Assembly: GCA_002733705.1 (NCBI GenBank)
Contig: NVWP01000004.1
Span: forward strand, 1 to 64,000
Source: Henriciella sp.
Lineage (GTDB): Bacteria; Pseudomonadota; Alphaproteobacteria; Caulobacterales; Hyphomonadaceae
DNA: 64,000 nt
Reading direction: 5' to 3'
Shown here in pieces: positions 1 to 8,405 of the stretch. Within the stretch, counting starts at the first letter, position 1. Each line of letters begins with the position of its first letter. The position numbers and the translations under genes are program-made. The notes beneath the pieces are model-generated. The model did no database searches and was not told the DNA's origin. It saw nothing but the letters and a program-made list of their open reading frames with translations.

Positions 1-1
1 C

Positions 2-496
2 TGGAATCATTTTCTGAAATTCCGTTCTGGGACTCCGAAGCAACAGAAGGATCAAAGGCCGCTCGACGCATGGCTGCTCTTTGCGATTATCTTCTTCTGG
101 ACCCCGCCGCACTTCTGGGCGCTCAGCCTGCTGGCCCATGGCGAATACAAGAAGGCAAACGTGCCGATGCTGCCCGTGACGCACGGGGCAAAGGTCACCC
201 GCAACCAGATTCTCATCTACACGCTGCTTCTGGCGCCGCTGGCCCTTGCGCCGGTCCTTACCGGACTGGGCGGTGTTATCTATGCGGCTACGGCCACGCT
301 TCTCGGCGGTGTTTTCGTGAAGCTTGCCGTGGATGTCTGGCGCAGCGATGCAGGCGCCGTTCCCGTTCGGCCGGAAAGCGCAAAGGCGGCAAAGCGTCTC
401 TTTGCCTTTTCGATCCTGTACCTTTTCCTTCTGTTTGCCGCACTCATGATCGAACACGGGGCGGGGGCCCATTTTGACCTTGCGGGGATCCTATGA
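2..496 (+). CDS. ctaB: Protoheme IX farnesyltransferase (heme O synthase), C-terminal part
   Basis: Partial gene cut by the window edge. It transfers a farnesyl group to heme B to make heme O in the inner membrane, the first step to heme A. The frame contains the family signature FFWTPPHFWALSL (about bases 90-130), then VPMLPV and two or three hydrophobic helices before the stop. The stop overlaps the next start as ATGA. The residues encoded by the first ~75 bases, before the signature, do not resemble the Pro/Gly-rich segment normally there, so a frame error or divergence close to the edge is possible. It heads the ctaB-small protein-ctaG-ctaE block. Confidence 0.85.
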   Translation, partial: WNHFLKFRSGTPKQQKDQRPLDAWLLFAIIFFWTPPHFWALSLLAHGEYKKANVPMLPVTHGAKVTRNQILIYTLLLAPLALAPVLTGLGGVIYAATATLLGGVFVKLAVDVWRSDAGAVPVRPESAKAAKRLFAFSILYLFLLFAALMIEHGAGAHFDLAGIL

Positions 497-654
497 ACCA
501 GGAGCGTTTCGAACCTGCAAAACTCGATGAGGATGCCCGCCGGGCACAGAAGCGCCGGAATCTCTGGCTCGCTCTGGCGCTCGTGACTTTTGTGGTGCTG
601 GTTGCGGTAACCACAATGCTGCGGCTTGGCGGCGGTGTGCCGGAGCGTATGTAA
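493..654 (+). CDS. Small single-helix membrane protein between ctaB and ctaG (CoxF-like)
   Basis: A 53-residue protein. The first 25 residues are charged (MNQERFEPAKLDEDARR...), followed by one hydrophobic helix (about residues 24-43) and a short tail. Its start overlaps the ctaB stop (ATGA) and its stop overlaps the ctaG start (TAATG), so translation is probably coupled on both sides. Alphaproteobacteria commonly have such a short protein at this place in the cytochrome oxidase cluster, often annotated CoxF. A role in oxidase assembly is inferred from position only. At this size it is easily missed by gene finders. Confidence 0.75.
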   Translation: MNQERFEPAKLDEDARRAQKRRNLWLALALVTFVVLVAVTTMLRLGGGVPERM

Positions 655-1202
655 TGAGCAATCTGAAAATCTCGGTCATTCTCTCAGTTGCGGCGCTTTG
701 TATGCTGGGCCTCGCCTTCGCGTCGAAGCCGCTTTACGACACATTTTGCCGGGTGACAGGGTTTGGCGGCACGACGCAGATCGCCGAAGCGGCGCCCAGC
801 GATGTGCTCGACCGGTCGGTTCACATACGGTTTGATGCGAACGTCATAGATGCGCCCATCCGGTTTCGCCCGCTTCAGACGGGTATGGACGTCAAGCTTG
901 GCGAGCACGGCCTTGCCTTCTTTGAAGTCACCAACACCTCTGATCGCGATGTCAGCCTGATGGCCTCCTATAATGTGACGCCGCACAAGGCGGGCATCTA
1001 TTACAACAAGCTTGAATGCTTCTGTTTTTCCGAGCGGATCGTAAAGGCTGGCGAGACGAAGAAGCTTCCGGTCGTCTATTTTGTCTCACCGGAAATGGAC
1101 AGCGATTCAAATCTCGCCGACGTACGCACGATCACGCTCTCCTACACGTTTTACGAAACAGGCAATTTTCAGGGTGCGGCTAAATCGGCGGCACTTAACT
1201 AG
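654..1202 (+). CDS. ctaG: Cytochrome c oxidase copper chaperone CtaG/Cox11
   Basis: A 182-residue protein of the Cox11/CtaG family, which delivers copper to the CuB centre of subunit I. It has an N-terminal membrane anchor (residues ~5-24), the early motif PLYDTFCRVTGFGGT, and the periplasmic copper-binding CFCF motif at residues 122-125 (C122, C124). Length is normal for the family. It is translationally coupled to the 53-residue protein before it, and ctaE follows after 70 bases. Confidence 0.95.
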   Translation: MSNLKISVILSVAALCMLGLAFASKPLYDTFCRVTGFGGTTQIAEAAPSDVLDRSVHIRFDANVIDAPIRFRPLQTGMDVKLGEHGLAFFEVTNTSDRDVSLMASYNVTPHKAGIYYNKLECFCFSERIVKAGETKKLPVVYFVSPEMDSDSNLADVRTITLSYTFYETGNFQGAAKSAALN

Positions 1203-1272
1203 ATGGTTGCGACTCCGATAGCCTGCGGGCTAAAAGGCGCAAGAATTACATGGACGATAGGGATTCCGGGCT

Positions 1273-2148
1273 ATGGCACATGATGAAGTGAAACATGACT
1301 ATCACCTGGTGAACCCGTCACCTTGGCCGCTTCTGGGGTCGATGGCGATGGTTGTTCTGGCAATCGGGGCCGTCACCTATATGAAAGGCCTGTTTGGCAT
1401 GCCGGAAGGCACGCCGTGGCTGCTGATGATCGGCCTCGCCTTCGTCGCTTACGTGATGTTCGGCTGGTGGCGTGAGGTCATCAAGGAAGGCAATGCAGGC
1501 GATCACACGCCGGTTGTCTCGATTGGCCTTAAATACGGCATGGTCCTCTTCATCGCGTCGGAGGTCATGTTCTTCGTCGCGTGGTTCTGGAGCTTCTTCG
1601 AGTTTGCCATCTTCCACGGCGCCCGTGTCGGTGACTCCTTCGATGCATCGAACCCGCTTTATGCCGAGGCGCTTCAGGCGGTTGGCGGTCAGTGGCCGCC
1701 GGCTGGTGTCGAGCTGTTCGACCCGTTCCACCTGCCGCTCATGAACACGCTGGTCCTTCTGCTTTCAGGGACGACCGTTACGGCCGCGCACCACGCACTG
1801 CAGCATGACCACCGCAAGACGGCGATCAATATGCTCGCCCTGACCGTGCTGCTTGGCCTCGCCTTCACCGGGCTCCAGGTGCTGGAATATTCGCATGCCG
1901 GCTTCACCTATGACGGTACGCTCTATGGCTCTGCCTTCTTCATGGCGACCGGCTTCCACGGCGCGCATGTGGTCATCGGCACGATCTTCCTGACCGTTTG
2001 TCTGATCCGCCTGATGACCGGTGGCATGAGCGCGAAAAAGCATCTCGGCTTCGAATTTGCTGCCTGGTACTGGCACTTCGTTGATGTCGTGTGGCTGTTC
2101 CTCTTCGCCTTTGTTTACGTCATCCCCTATCTGGTGCTCGGTCACTAG
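1273..2148 (+). CDS. ctaE: Cytochrome c oxidase subunit III
   Basis: A 291-residue polytopic membrane protein of the aa3-type oxidase subunit III family. It has about seven hydrophobic helices and family motifs including [16 protein letters not shown] at the N-terminus, [20 protein letters not shown], and the C-terminal [16 protein letters not shown]. It stabilises the catalytic core in the inner membrane. It sits between the assembly gene ctaG and DUF983/SURF1, the usual alphaproteobacterial order. Subunits I and II are not in the window and would be expected upstream of ctaB. Confidence 0.97.
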   Translation: MAHDEVKHDYHLVNPSPWPLLGSMAMVVLAIGAVTYMKGLFGMPEGTPWLLMIGLAFVAYVMFGWWREVIKEGNAGDHTPVVSIGLKYGMVLFIASEVMFFVAWFWSFFEFAIFHGARVGDSFDASNPLYAEALQAVGGQWPPAGVELFDPFHLPLMNTLVLLLSGTTVTAAHHALQHDHRKTAINMLALTVLLGLAFTGLQVLEYSHAGFTYDGTLYGSAFFMATGFHGAHVVIGTIFLTVCLIRLMTGGMSAKKHLGFEFAAWYWHFVDVVWLFLFAFVYVIPYLVLGH

Positions 2149-2157
2149 GAGGCCGGA

Positions 2158-2538
2158 TTGGCAGCTTACGTCTCACCCATAAAGGCTGGGCTCGCCTGTC
2201 GATGCCCGGCCTGCGGTGAGGGGCCGGTTTTCAAATCCTTTCTGGAGATGGCACCGCGTTGTCCTGCGTGTGGCGCCGACTTTTCAAAGGCCGACGCCGC
2301 AGACGGGCCGGCTTTTTTTGTAATGTTCCTTCTGGCAATCCTGATCATGCCACCTGTGCTGCTGGTACAGATTGTCTTTGCGCCACCAGTCTGGGTCCAC
2401 GTTATCCTTTGGGGACCCTTGATCGTGCTTCTTGGCGCCTGGCTCCTGCGTCCGTTCAAGTCTTTGATGTTTGCCCTGCAATGGAAGCATAATGCCGAAG
2501 AGGTCCGCTGGAACGATAGCGACGGGTCTGCCTCATGA
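2158..2538 (+). CDS. DUF983 membrane protein
   Basis: A 126-residue protein with two CPxCG-type knuckles near the N-terminus (CRCPACGEG and RCPACGADF), suggesting a small zinc-binding head, followed by two hydrophobic helices (about residues 50-72 and 78-98). DUF983 proteins regularly lie between ctaE and the SURF1 gene; their biochemical function is unknown. A TTG start is chosen because an AGGAGG sequence lies five bases upstream. The stop overlaps the SURF1 start (ATGA). Confidence 0.85.
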   Translation: MAAYVSPIKAGLACRCPACGEGPVFKSFLEMAPRCPACGADFSKADAADGPAFFVMFLLAILIMPPVLLVQIVFAPPVWVHVILWGPLIVLLGAWLLRPFKSLMFALQWKHNAEEVRWNDSDGSAS

Positions 2539-3230
2539 CATTCCGGCCCATGCCGCTCCTGACCCTCTTCACGATTGCCAGTCTGGTCATCCTCATACTT
2601 CTCGGAAACTGGCAATATGCCCGCTATAGCGAGAAGAAGGCGCAGGGTGCGGTCGCCAATGATCCTTTCGAGACTGTTCGGGTCGAGGTGGCGCAAACGA
2701 AGTCCGGTCGTGCTCAGCAGGTTTACGGTATTGTCGACGGTGAAGCCGTCTGGCGCCGCTATGTGCCCGGCCGCATAGATGGCGAAGGTCCTCTGGTGCT
2801 TCTCCTCTGGGACGCTGTTGCAGGCACGGATCCGATGCCTCTTGCCATAGATGGGCTTGGCGATTTTGAGGGCCGTGCAAACGTCTTTGAGCGTCCAGCA
2901 CAGACGGGGGGGCTCGCCGCATCAAGCAAGCCTGAGCGTGACCTCTGGTATGGTTTCAATGGGCCGGCGATGCTGGATAATTTTGGCTATGAGACGAGTG
3001 ATCCGCGCGTTGTCGAACCGGACAAGATGACGGTGCGCCTTGGCGAGGACATGTCGAGATCGCGACAGACCGAAAACCCCTATGCCACCCTGAAGGGGCG
3101 TGATCCGTTGCCGCCAGAACGGCATTTCGGTTACGCGATCACCTGGTGGGGCATGGCAATCGGGCTGATCGGCGTGTATCTCGCCTTTCATCGCTCGCAA
3201 GGGCGCCTCAGTTTCAGGAGATCCAAGTGA
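2535..3230 (+). CDS. SURF1 family cytochrome oxidase assembly protein
   Basis: A 231-residue SURF1 protein, with an N-terminal transmembrane helix, the LGNWQYARYSEKKA motif directly after it, a periplasmic domain, and a C-terminal helix ending in HFGYAITWWGMAIGLIGVYLAFH. SURF1 proteins help insert heme a into subunit I. It is coupled to DUF983 by an ATGA overlap and to thrC by a GTGA overlap. Confidence 0.93.
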   Translation: MTFRPMPLLTLFTIASLVILILLGNWQYARYSEKKAQGAVANDPFETVRVEVAQTKSGRAQQVYGIVDGEAVWRRYVPGRIDGEGPLVLLLWDAVAGTDPMPLAIDGLGDFEGRANVFERPAQTGGLAASSKPERDLWYGFNGPAMLDNFGYETSDPRVVEPDKMTVRLGEDMSRSRQTENPYATLKGRDPLPPERHFGYAITWWGMAIGLIGVYLAFHRSQGRLSFRRSK

Positions 3231-4612
3231 AATTCATCTCTACGCGCGGCGAGGCACCTCCAGTCGGTTTTGTCGATGCCTGTCTGTCGGGACTTGCACC
3301 GGATGGCGGGCTTTATGTGCCCGAACGCTGGCCGACCATTGCGCCGGCGCGCCCGGATGAACCTTATGTCTCGGTCGCAAGCCGTGTGATTTCTGCGTTC
3401 GCCGAGGAGGAGCTGCCGGAGTCGACGGTGCAGGGACTCTGCGAGCGGGCCTATGCGAACTTCGCGCATCAGAGCGTCGCCCCTCTGGTCCAGTGGGGCC
3501 CCAACCGTTTCATCATGGAGCTTCATCACGGACCGACGCTGGCCTTCAAGGATGTTGCGATGCAGCTGATCGCCCAGCTGTTCGATGAAGTGCTGACGGC
3601 GCGCGGCCAGCGTATGAGCGTGACCTGTGCAACATCGGGGGATACCGGCGGCGCAGCGGCAGCGGCCTTTGCGGGGGCCTCACAGGTCGACCTCTTCATC
3701 CTGCATCCCTTTGAGCGCGTCTCTCCGGTCCAGCGTCTCTTCATGACGACCACGGGCGCGAGCAATGTGCACAATATTGCAATTGATGACGATTTCGATG
3801 TCTGTCAGGCCATCGTGAAATCACTGTTTGCCGACCGCGACTTTGTGAAATCGTCCAATCTGTCGGGCGTGAATTCGATCAACTGGGCGCGCATTGCGGC
3901 GCAGGCTGTCTATTATGCGACCGCGCAGGCGGCGATGGGCGCGGACAGACCGCTCAGATTTATCGTTCCGAGCGGTAATATGGGCGACGCGCTCGCCGGC
4001 TATGTCGCGGCGCGCTGTGGCCTGATGGCCGGCTTCGAAGCGGTCTGTGCCGTCAATGAGAATGACACGCTGAATGTCCTGTTCGGCGAGGGCCGGATGC
4101 TGCGCCGTCCGGCGCGGGCCACGCCGAGCCCGGCCATGGATATTTCGGTGCCAAGCAATTTTGAGCGTCTTGCGTTCGAAGTCTCCGGACGCGACGCCGA
4201 GATGCTCCGGCGGGTCTACGAGCAGTTCGCCCAGTCCGGCGATGTCGAATTGCCCGACCGGATCAAGGGGCCGCTGGGATGTAGCGGACTTTCGGCGGCA
4301 TCTGTTTCAAATGCCCAGACACTTGCAGAGATGCGGCAGGTGTTGGGCGAGACGGGCTGGCTGATCTGTCCGCACACGGCCGTGGGTACGCACGCGGCCC
4401 GAAACCTCAACTCCGATGGAGAGACAGTGGACATTGTGCTTGCGACCGCGCATGCAGCCAAGTTTCCTGAGACGGTTGAAGAAGCGACAGGCCGCAACTG
4501 TCCGCTGCCTGAAAGAGTGGCTGGCCTGACCGGGCGCACTGAAGTCTTCGAGAAGCTGTCCTCCGAGGCGTCTGTCGTTCGCGACTTTATCGAAAAAAAT
4601 CGCCGCCGGTGA
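3227..4612 (+). CDS. thrC: Threonine synthase
   Basis: A PLP enzyme of 461 residues converting O-phosphohomoserine to threonine. The GTG start at 3227 gives the family N-terminus VKFISTRGEAPPVGF, has a CAGGAG site just upstream and overlaps the SURF1 stop; an in-frame start 81 bases earlier would only add SURF1-overlapping sequence. The PLP lysine is K108 in PTLAFKDVA, and the TSGDTGGAA phosphate loop is present. This is the longer proteobacterial form. The preceding pathway gene, hom, is 46 kb away in this window. Confidence 0.96.
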   Translation: MKFISTRGEAPPVGFVDACLSGLAPDGGLYVPERWPTIAPARPDEPYVSVASRVISAFAEEELPESTVQGLCERAYANFAHQSVAPLVQWGPNRFIMELHHGPTLAFKDVAMQLIAQLFDEVLTARGQRMSVTCATSGDTGGAAAAAFAGASQVDLFILHPFERVSPVQRLFMTTTGASNVHNIAIDDDFDVCQAIVKSLFADRDFVKSSNLSGVNSINWARIAAQAVYYATAQAAMGADRPLRFIVPSGNMGDALAGYVAARCGLMAGFEAVCAVNENDTLNVLFGEGRMLRRPARATPSPAMDISVPSNFERLAFEVSGRDAEMLRRVYEQFAQSGDVELPDRIKGPLGCSGLSAASVSNAQTLAEMRQVLGETGWLICPHTAVGTHAARNLNSDGETVDIVLATAHAAKFPETVEEATGRNCPLPERVAGLTGRTEVFEKLSSEASVVRDFIEKNRRR

Positions 4613-4649
4613 TGCTCGCCACACCGCGCGGCGCAGGCTAATCTCCGGC

Positions 4650-5672
4650 ATGGCTTCTGCAGACCCGCTTACTCTTGGGGAATGGTCCTGGGACACGACG
4701 TCCGACCGGCTCAGCGTGCGCGCGGATCCGGGGAAGGGGCTGGATGAGATCGACGGTATCTGGACGCTCCGGTCGGTGACGAAAGTCCTGGATGGTCTGA
4801 GCCAGCAGAGACTGGAAAACCTCTTCCATGCGTCGCATCAGGAAGGCGAGACGGTGTCCTGCCCCCTCGAGCTCTCAACGGGGCGGTCGCTGACACTCGC
4901 GGGCACTTTTGATGCCACCGGCTCCGCGCGGGGTGTTCTCATGCGAAGCGTGGATGTGGGCGAGCTTCAAGCCTTGGCCCTCTCGGGACTGGAAGCCGTC
5001 TTTCAGCCGATTGTTTCGCTCAAGACGGGCCAGATCGCCGGCTTTGAAGCCTTGGCACGCTGGCCAGGGGGTGCAGGAGGTAACCGGCAGGCGCCCGAAG
5101 TGCGGGGGCTCGCACCGACCATGTTGCAGCGTGCCAGCGATGCCCTTTCCGGCTGGATGAAGACGAGCGGCCGGCGAGACCTTTTCGTGAACGTCAATGT
5201 GACGGCCCCTGATCTTGCCAGCGAAATGCTTACCGACATCGTAAGGGAGATCATGTCGAACCATGGCTACTCAACGGGCCAACTCCGTATCGAGCTGACC
5301 GAGCAGGCGGCGCTCAGGGACCCCGGCCAGGTCCTTCGGACGGTCGAGTCGCTGAAGGCGGCGCGGGCAGGGCTCATACTCGACGATTTCGGTACAGGCC
5401 ATTCCTCCTTTGAATGGCTCGAGGCGCTTCCGGCGGACGGGCTCAAGGTGGACTCCGATCTTGTGGCAAAAGCGGAGCGCTCTCGCATGCAGACAATCTT
5501 GAGGTCTGTTACCTCGCTCGCGCACGATCTGGGAATGAGCACAACCGCTGAAGGGGTGGAACGCCTTGAAAGCCTGAGCCTGTTGAAGTCGCTTGGCTTT
5601 GACTTCGTTCAGGGTTTTGCGTTCTCTGTTCCGCTGCCTGCAGAAGAGGCTGGCGAATTATTGCTGAGCTGA
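4650..5672 (+). CDS. EAL-domain cyclic-di-GMP phosphodiesterase with PAS-like N-terminus
   Basis: A 340-residue soluble protein. Residues ~5-100 look PAS-like (GEWSWD opening), residues ~110-338 form an EAL domain, and there is no GGDEF domain. The metal- and substrate-binding positions are intact: FEALARW (E133), N181, E215 in RIELTE, DDFGTG (D245, D246), K266, E301 in AEGVE and Q321 in VQGF. It is therefore predicted to hydrolyse cyclic di-GMP to pGpG. It follows thrC by 37 bases on the same strand and converges with yqgE. No transmembrane segment is seen, so the signal is probably cytoplasmic or comes from a partner. Confidence 0.9.
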   Translation: MASADPLTLGEWSWDTTSDRLSVRADPGKGLDEIDGIWTLRSVTKVLDGLSQQRLENLFHASHQEGETVSCPLELSTGRSLTLAGTFDATGSARGVLMRSVDVGELQALALSGLEAVFQPIVSLKTGQIAGFEALARWPGGAGGNRQAPEVRGLAPTMLQRASDALSGWMKTSGRRDLFVNVNVTAPDLASEMLTDIVREIMSNHGYSTGQLRIELTEQAALRDPGQVLRTVESLKAARAGLILDDFGTGHSSFEWLEALPADGLKVDSDLVAKAERSRMQTILRSVTSLAHDLGMSTTAEGVERLESLSLLKSLGFDFVQGFAFSVPLPAEEAGELLLS

Positions 5673-5676
5673 GCCG

Positions 5677-6237
5677 TCAGGCCGTTCCGCCGGCAGAATG
5701 GAGGCGCGCCGCATCGATGCCGATCAGCTCAAGCGCTTTGGTCCACTTTGCATCATGACGGTCGCCATAGACGAGATCAGGAACCGGATCGCTGATGATC
5801 CAGGAATTCTCCGCAATCTCATTCTCGAGCTGCCCTGCGCCCCAGCCGGAATAACCGAGCGCCATGATCGATTCACGCGGAGGCTCGTCCGATGCGATCG
5901 CCACGAGGACATCGCGCGTCGCGGTCAGGCAGAAGTCGTGACTGATATCCAGCGTGGCGCCCTCGCAGTGGAAATCGCCGGTGTGGACAACGAACCCCCG
6001 ATCTGTGCCGACCGGCCCGCCGCTCAGCACGGCATCGTCCGGGAGCTTGATATCCTGTTCGATGCCAAGCTGGGACAGAAGCTGAGGGAGCGTCAGATCG
6101 TCCATCGGCTTGTTCAGCACGATGCCCATCGCATATTCCGGCTCGTGGGCGCAAATCAGGACAAGGGAACGGGAAAACCTGGAATCTCCGATCCCTGGCA
6201 TGGCGATGAGAAGTTTACCTGTCAGGTCGCTCAGCAT
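5677..6237 (-). CDS. YqgE/AlgH family protein (UPF0301)
   Basis: A 186-residue cytoplasmic protein of the UPF0301 (DUF179) family. It has the N-terminal TGKLLIAMPGIGDSRF and the AMGIVLNKP motif, and the later GYSGWGAGQLENEI motif. The start at 6237 (MLSDLTGK) is preferred over one 28 codons upstream because an AAAGGTGA site precedes it and family members begin here. The biochemical role of the family is unclear. It is divergent from the peroxiredoxin gene. Confidence 0.92.
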   Translation of the reverse strand: MLSDLTGKLLIAMPGIGDSRFSRSLVLICAHEPEYAMGIVLNKPMDDLTLPQLLSQLGIEQDIKLPDDAVLSGGPVGTDRGFVVHTGDFHCEGATLDISHDFCLTATRDVLVAIASDEPPRESIMALGYSGWGAGQLENEIAENSWIISDPVPDLVYGDRHDAKWTKALELIGIDAARLHSAGGTA

Positions 6238-6351
6238 GCACCAGTCACCTTTCGTACGGGAAAGCTGACTCACGGCTTGGGAATTATCAAGGCTTGATTG
6301 AAACTCTCCTGACAGTTGCATAAGTACCGAGCAGATTCACAGGAGATTCCA

Positions 6352-6834
6352 ATGACAATCAAGCCAGGCGATAAGCTGCCAGATGCCGTTCTTATGGAGA
6401 TGACCGGCAATGGTCCGGAACCGCGCAAGACCGATGACATCTTCAAGGGCAAGACAGTTGCCCTTTTCGCCGTGCCGGGGGCCTTTACGCCGACCTGCTC
6501 GGCCAAACATCTGCCGGGCTTTATCGACAAGGCGGAGGAGCTTCACGGCAAGGGCGTAGACGATATCGTCTGCACCTCGGTCAACGACGTGTTCGTCATG
6601 AATGCGTGGGGCGAGCAGGCCGGTACTGGTAACAAGGTCCGTATGCTGGCTGACGGCAATGGCGCTTTCGCAAAGGCGATGGGGCTGGATATGGACGCTA
6701 GCGGCTTCGGCATGGGCGAGCGGTCCAAGCGCTATTCGATGCTGGTAAAAGACGGTGTCGTGGAAGAGCTGAATGTCGAGGATGGCGGCGAGTTCAAGGT
6801 TTCTTCCGCCGATTACCTCCTCGGCCAGATTTAG
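6352..6834 (+). CDS. Peroxiredoxin, Prx5/hybrid type
   Basis: A 160-residue thiol peroxidase that reduces hydrogen peroxide and alkyl hydroperoxides. The peroxidatic cysteine is C49 in PGAFTPTCSAKHLPGF, the typical Prx5 active-site context. The start at 6352 follows CAGGAGATT, and an upstream in-frame start lacks such a site. The length matches single-domain Prx5 proteins. The gene is a single unit: a hairpin terminator follows and yqgE lies divergently upstream. Confidence 0.93.
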   Translation: MTIKPGDKLPDAVLMEMTGNGPEPRKTDDIFKGKTVALFAVPGAFTPTCSAKHLPGFIDKAEELHGKGVDDIVCTSVNDVFVMNAWGEQAGTGNKVRMLADGNGAFAKAMGLDMDASGFGMGERSKRYSMLVKDGVVEELNVEDGGEFKVSSADYLLGQI

Positions 6835-6863
6835 GTCACCCGAAGTCCTGACTCATTCTATAA

Positions 6864-6897
6864 GCGGCGCATGTCCAAGCGGATGTGCGCCGTTTTT
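6864..6897 (+). terminator. Rho-independent terminator after the peroxiredoxin gene
   Basis: An imperfect hairpin (CGGCGCATGTCC, loop AAGC, GGATGTGCGCCG) is followed directly by TTTTT, about 30 bases after the peroxiredoxin stop. Confidence 0.8.
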
Positions 6898-6964
6898 CGT
6901 TCGGTTTTTATTGAATAACGATGTGCGCTCTCCGATATAGGTTTGAGGTCAAGGAGGAAACCTG

Positions 6965-7930
6965 ATGGAGCCGTCATTTATCGTTGTCATTGTGATCGCC
7001 ATTGTGGCGCTCGTCCTTCTTGTTTCTGCCGTTAAAGTTGTCCCGCAGGGATACAATTTCACGGTCGAGAATTTTGGCCGCTATACGACAACGCTTTCAC
7101 CGGGCCTGCATTTCATCATTCCGTTCTATCAGCGCATTGGCCGCCGGATGAACATGATGGAAAGTGTTCTGGATATCCCAACGCAGGAGGTGATCACCAA
7201 GGACAATGCAATGGTGTCCTGCGACGCAGTCGTCTTTATCCAGGTGATCGACCCGGTCTCAGCCGCCTATGAGGTCAATAACCTCCAGAATGCGATCCAG
7301 AACCTCTCCCTCACGAACATCCGGACTGTCGTTGGCTCGATGGATCTCGATGAGGTGCTGTCCAACCGCGATGAAATCAATGCCCGGCTCCTGTCTGTTG
7401 TCGATGCCGCGACAAACCCCTGGGGGGTAAAGGTGACACGGATCGAGATCGCAGATCTGACGCCGCCTGCAGACATTACGGAAGCCATGGCGCGGCAGAT
7501 GAAGGCAGAACGCCTGAAACGCGCCGAGATACTCACGGCCGAAGGCGACAAGCAATCGGCCATCCTGAAAGCTGAAGGCCAGAAACAGTCGCAAATCCTT
7601 GAAGCGGAAGGCCGCCGCGAGGCAGCTTTTCGGGACGCTGAAGCACGCGAACGCGAAGCCGAAGCTGAAGCCAAGGCCACTGCCATGGTCTCTGAAGCCA
7701 TTGCCAAGGGCGATGTGAACGCCATCAATTACTTCCTTGGACAGCAATATGTGATGGCGTTTGAGAAGCTCGCGACGTCTCAAAGCAACAAGACGGTCAT
7801 CATTCCTGCCGAGTTCAGTTCCATTCTGGGCACGATTGAGGGGATACGCGGCCTGACGGAAAGCGCGGGTAAAGCGCGGTCTGATTTGGGCGGGGCTGTG
7901 CCCGCAACATCCAGACGGGAGGAAAGGTGA
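6965..7930 (+). CDS. SPFH/band-7 domain membrane protein (stomatin/QmcA-like)
   Basis: A 321-residue protein with an N-terminal membrane helix (residues ~5-25), a PHB/SPFH domain ([15 protein letters not shown] onward) and a C-terminal coiled-coil rich in Glu, Ala and Lys (about residues 175-240, repeated AEGxKQSxIL-type units). Such proteins form oligomeric membrane scaffolds and often modulate FtsH-type proteases. It overlaps the next gene, an NfeD-type protein, the classic stomatin/NfeD pairing. An AAGGAGG site precedes the start. Confidence 0.93.
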   Translation: MEPSFIVVIVIAIVALVLLVSAVKVVPQGYNFTVENFGRYTTTLSPGLHFIIPFYQRIGRRMNMMESVLDIPTQEVITKDNAMVSCDAVVFIQVIDPVSAAYEVNNLQNAIQNLSLTNIRTVVGSMDLDEVLSNRDEINARLLSVVDAATNPWGVKVTRIEIADLTPPADITEAMARQMKAERLKRAEILTAEGDKQSAILKAEGQKQSQILEAEGRREAAFRDAEAREREAEAEAKATAMVSEAIAKGDVNAINYFLGQQYVMAFEKLATSQSNKTVIIPAEFSSILGTIEGIRGLTESAGKARSDLGGAVPATSRREER

Positions 7931-8403
7931 TGGACGGTGTCCTGGGTCTTTTATGGCCGCTCGGTGCTTGGCACTGGCTGGTTCTGGCGCTGGTCCTCAT
8001 AGCTATCGAGATGATGCTCGGTACGTTTGACCTGCTCTGGGTATCAATCGCAGCAGGGGCAACGTCGCTCTTTTCCGTCTTTGCGATTGTCGGCAGCCAT
8101 AGCTGGCAGGGCCAGCTTCTCTTCTTCGCGGTCGCTGCCGTTGGCCTCGTGATTCTTGGCCGGACGGTGTTCGCCGATATGCGCGCCGCAGCAGGCGATC
8201 ATCCAACGCTTAACCGTCTGATGGCCCGAACCGTGGGAAAACGGGCCACTGTCATTTCGAGTTTTGCTGCTGGGCGCGGCCGGGTGCGTCTGGGCGACAC
8301 CGAATGGCCGGCCGAGACCGTCGATGGCAGCAATCCGGAAAGTGGCAGCCATGTCATTGTCGATGGCACAGAAGGAAACGGCCTGAAGGTTAAACCCAGC
8401 TAG
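7930..8403 (+). CDS. NfeD family membrane protein
   Basis: A 157-residue protein with two or three hydrophobic helices in the first ~85 residues and a small C-terminal beta-barrel of the NfeD/OB type (GRGRVRLGDTEWPAE). Its start overlaps the SPFH stop; a GTG one codon earlier is an alternative. NfeD proteins bind SPFH partners in the membrane. It lacks the N-terminal protease domain of long NfeD proteins. It converges on xseA two bases away. Confidence 0.9.
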   Translation: MDGVLGLLWPLGAWHWLVLALVLIAIEMMLGTFDLLWVSIAAGATSLFSVFAIVGSHSWQGQLLFFAVAAVGLVILGRTVFADMRAAAGDHPTLNRLMARTVGKRATVISSFAAGRGRVRLGDTEWPAETVDGSNPESGSHVIVDGTEGNGLKVKPS

Positions 8404-8405
8404 AG

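Noticed and set aside
3146..3226. Upstream start for thrC
   Set aside because: Would lie inside the SURF1 gene and add non-family residues; the GTG at 3227 gives the canonical N-terminus.
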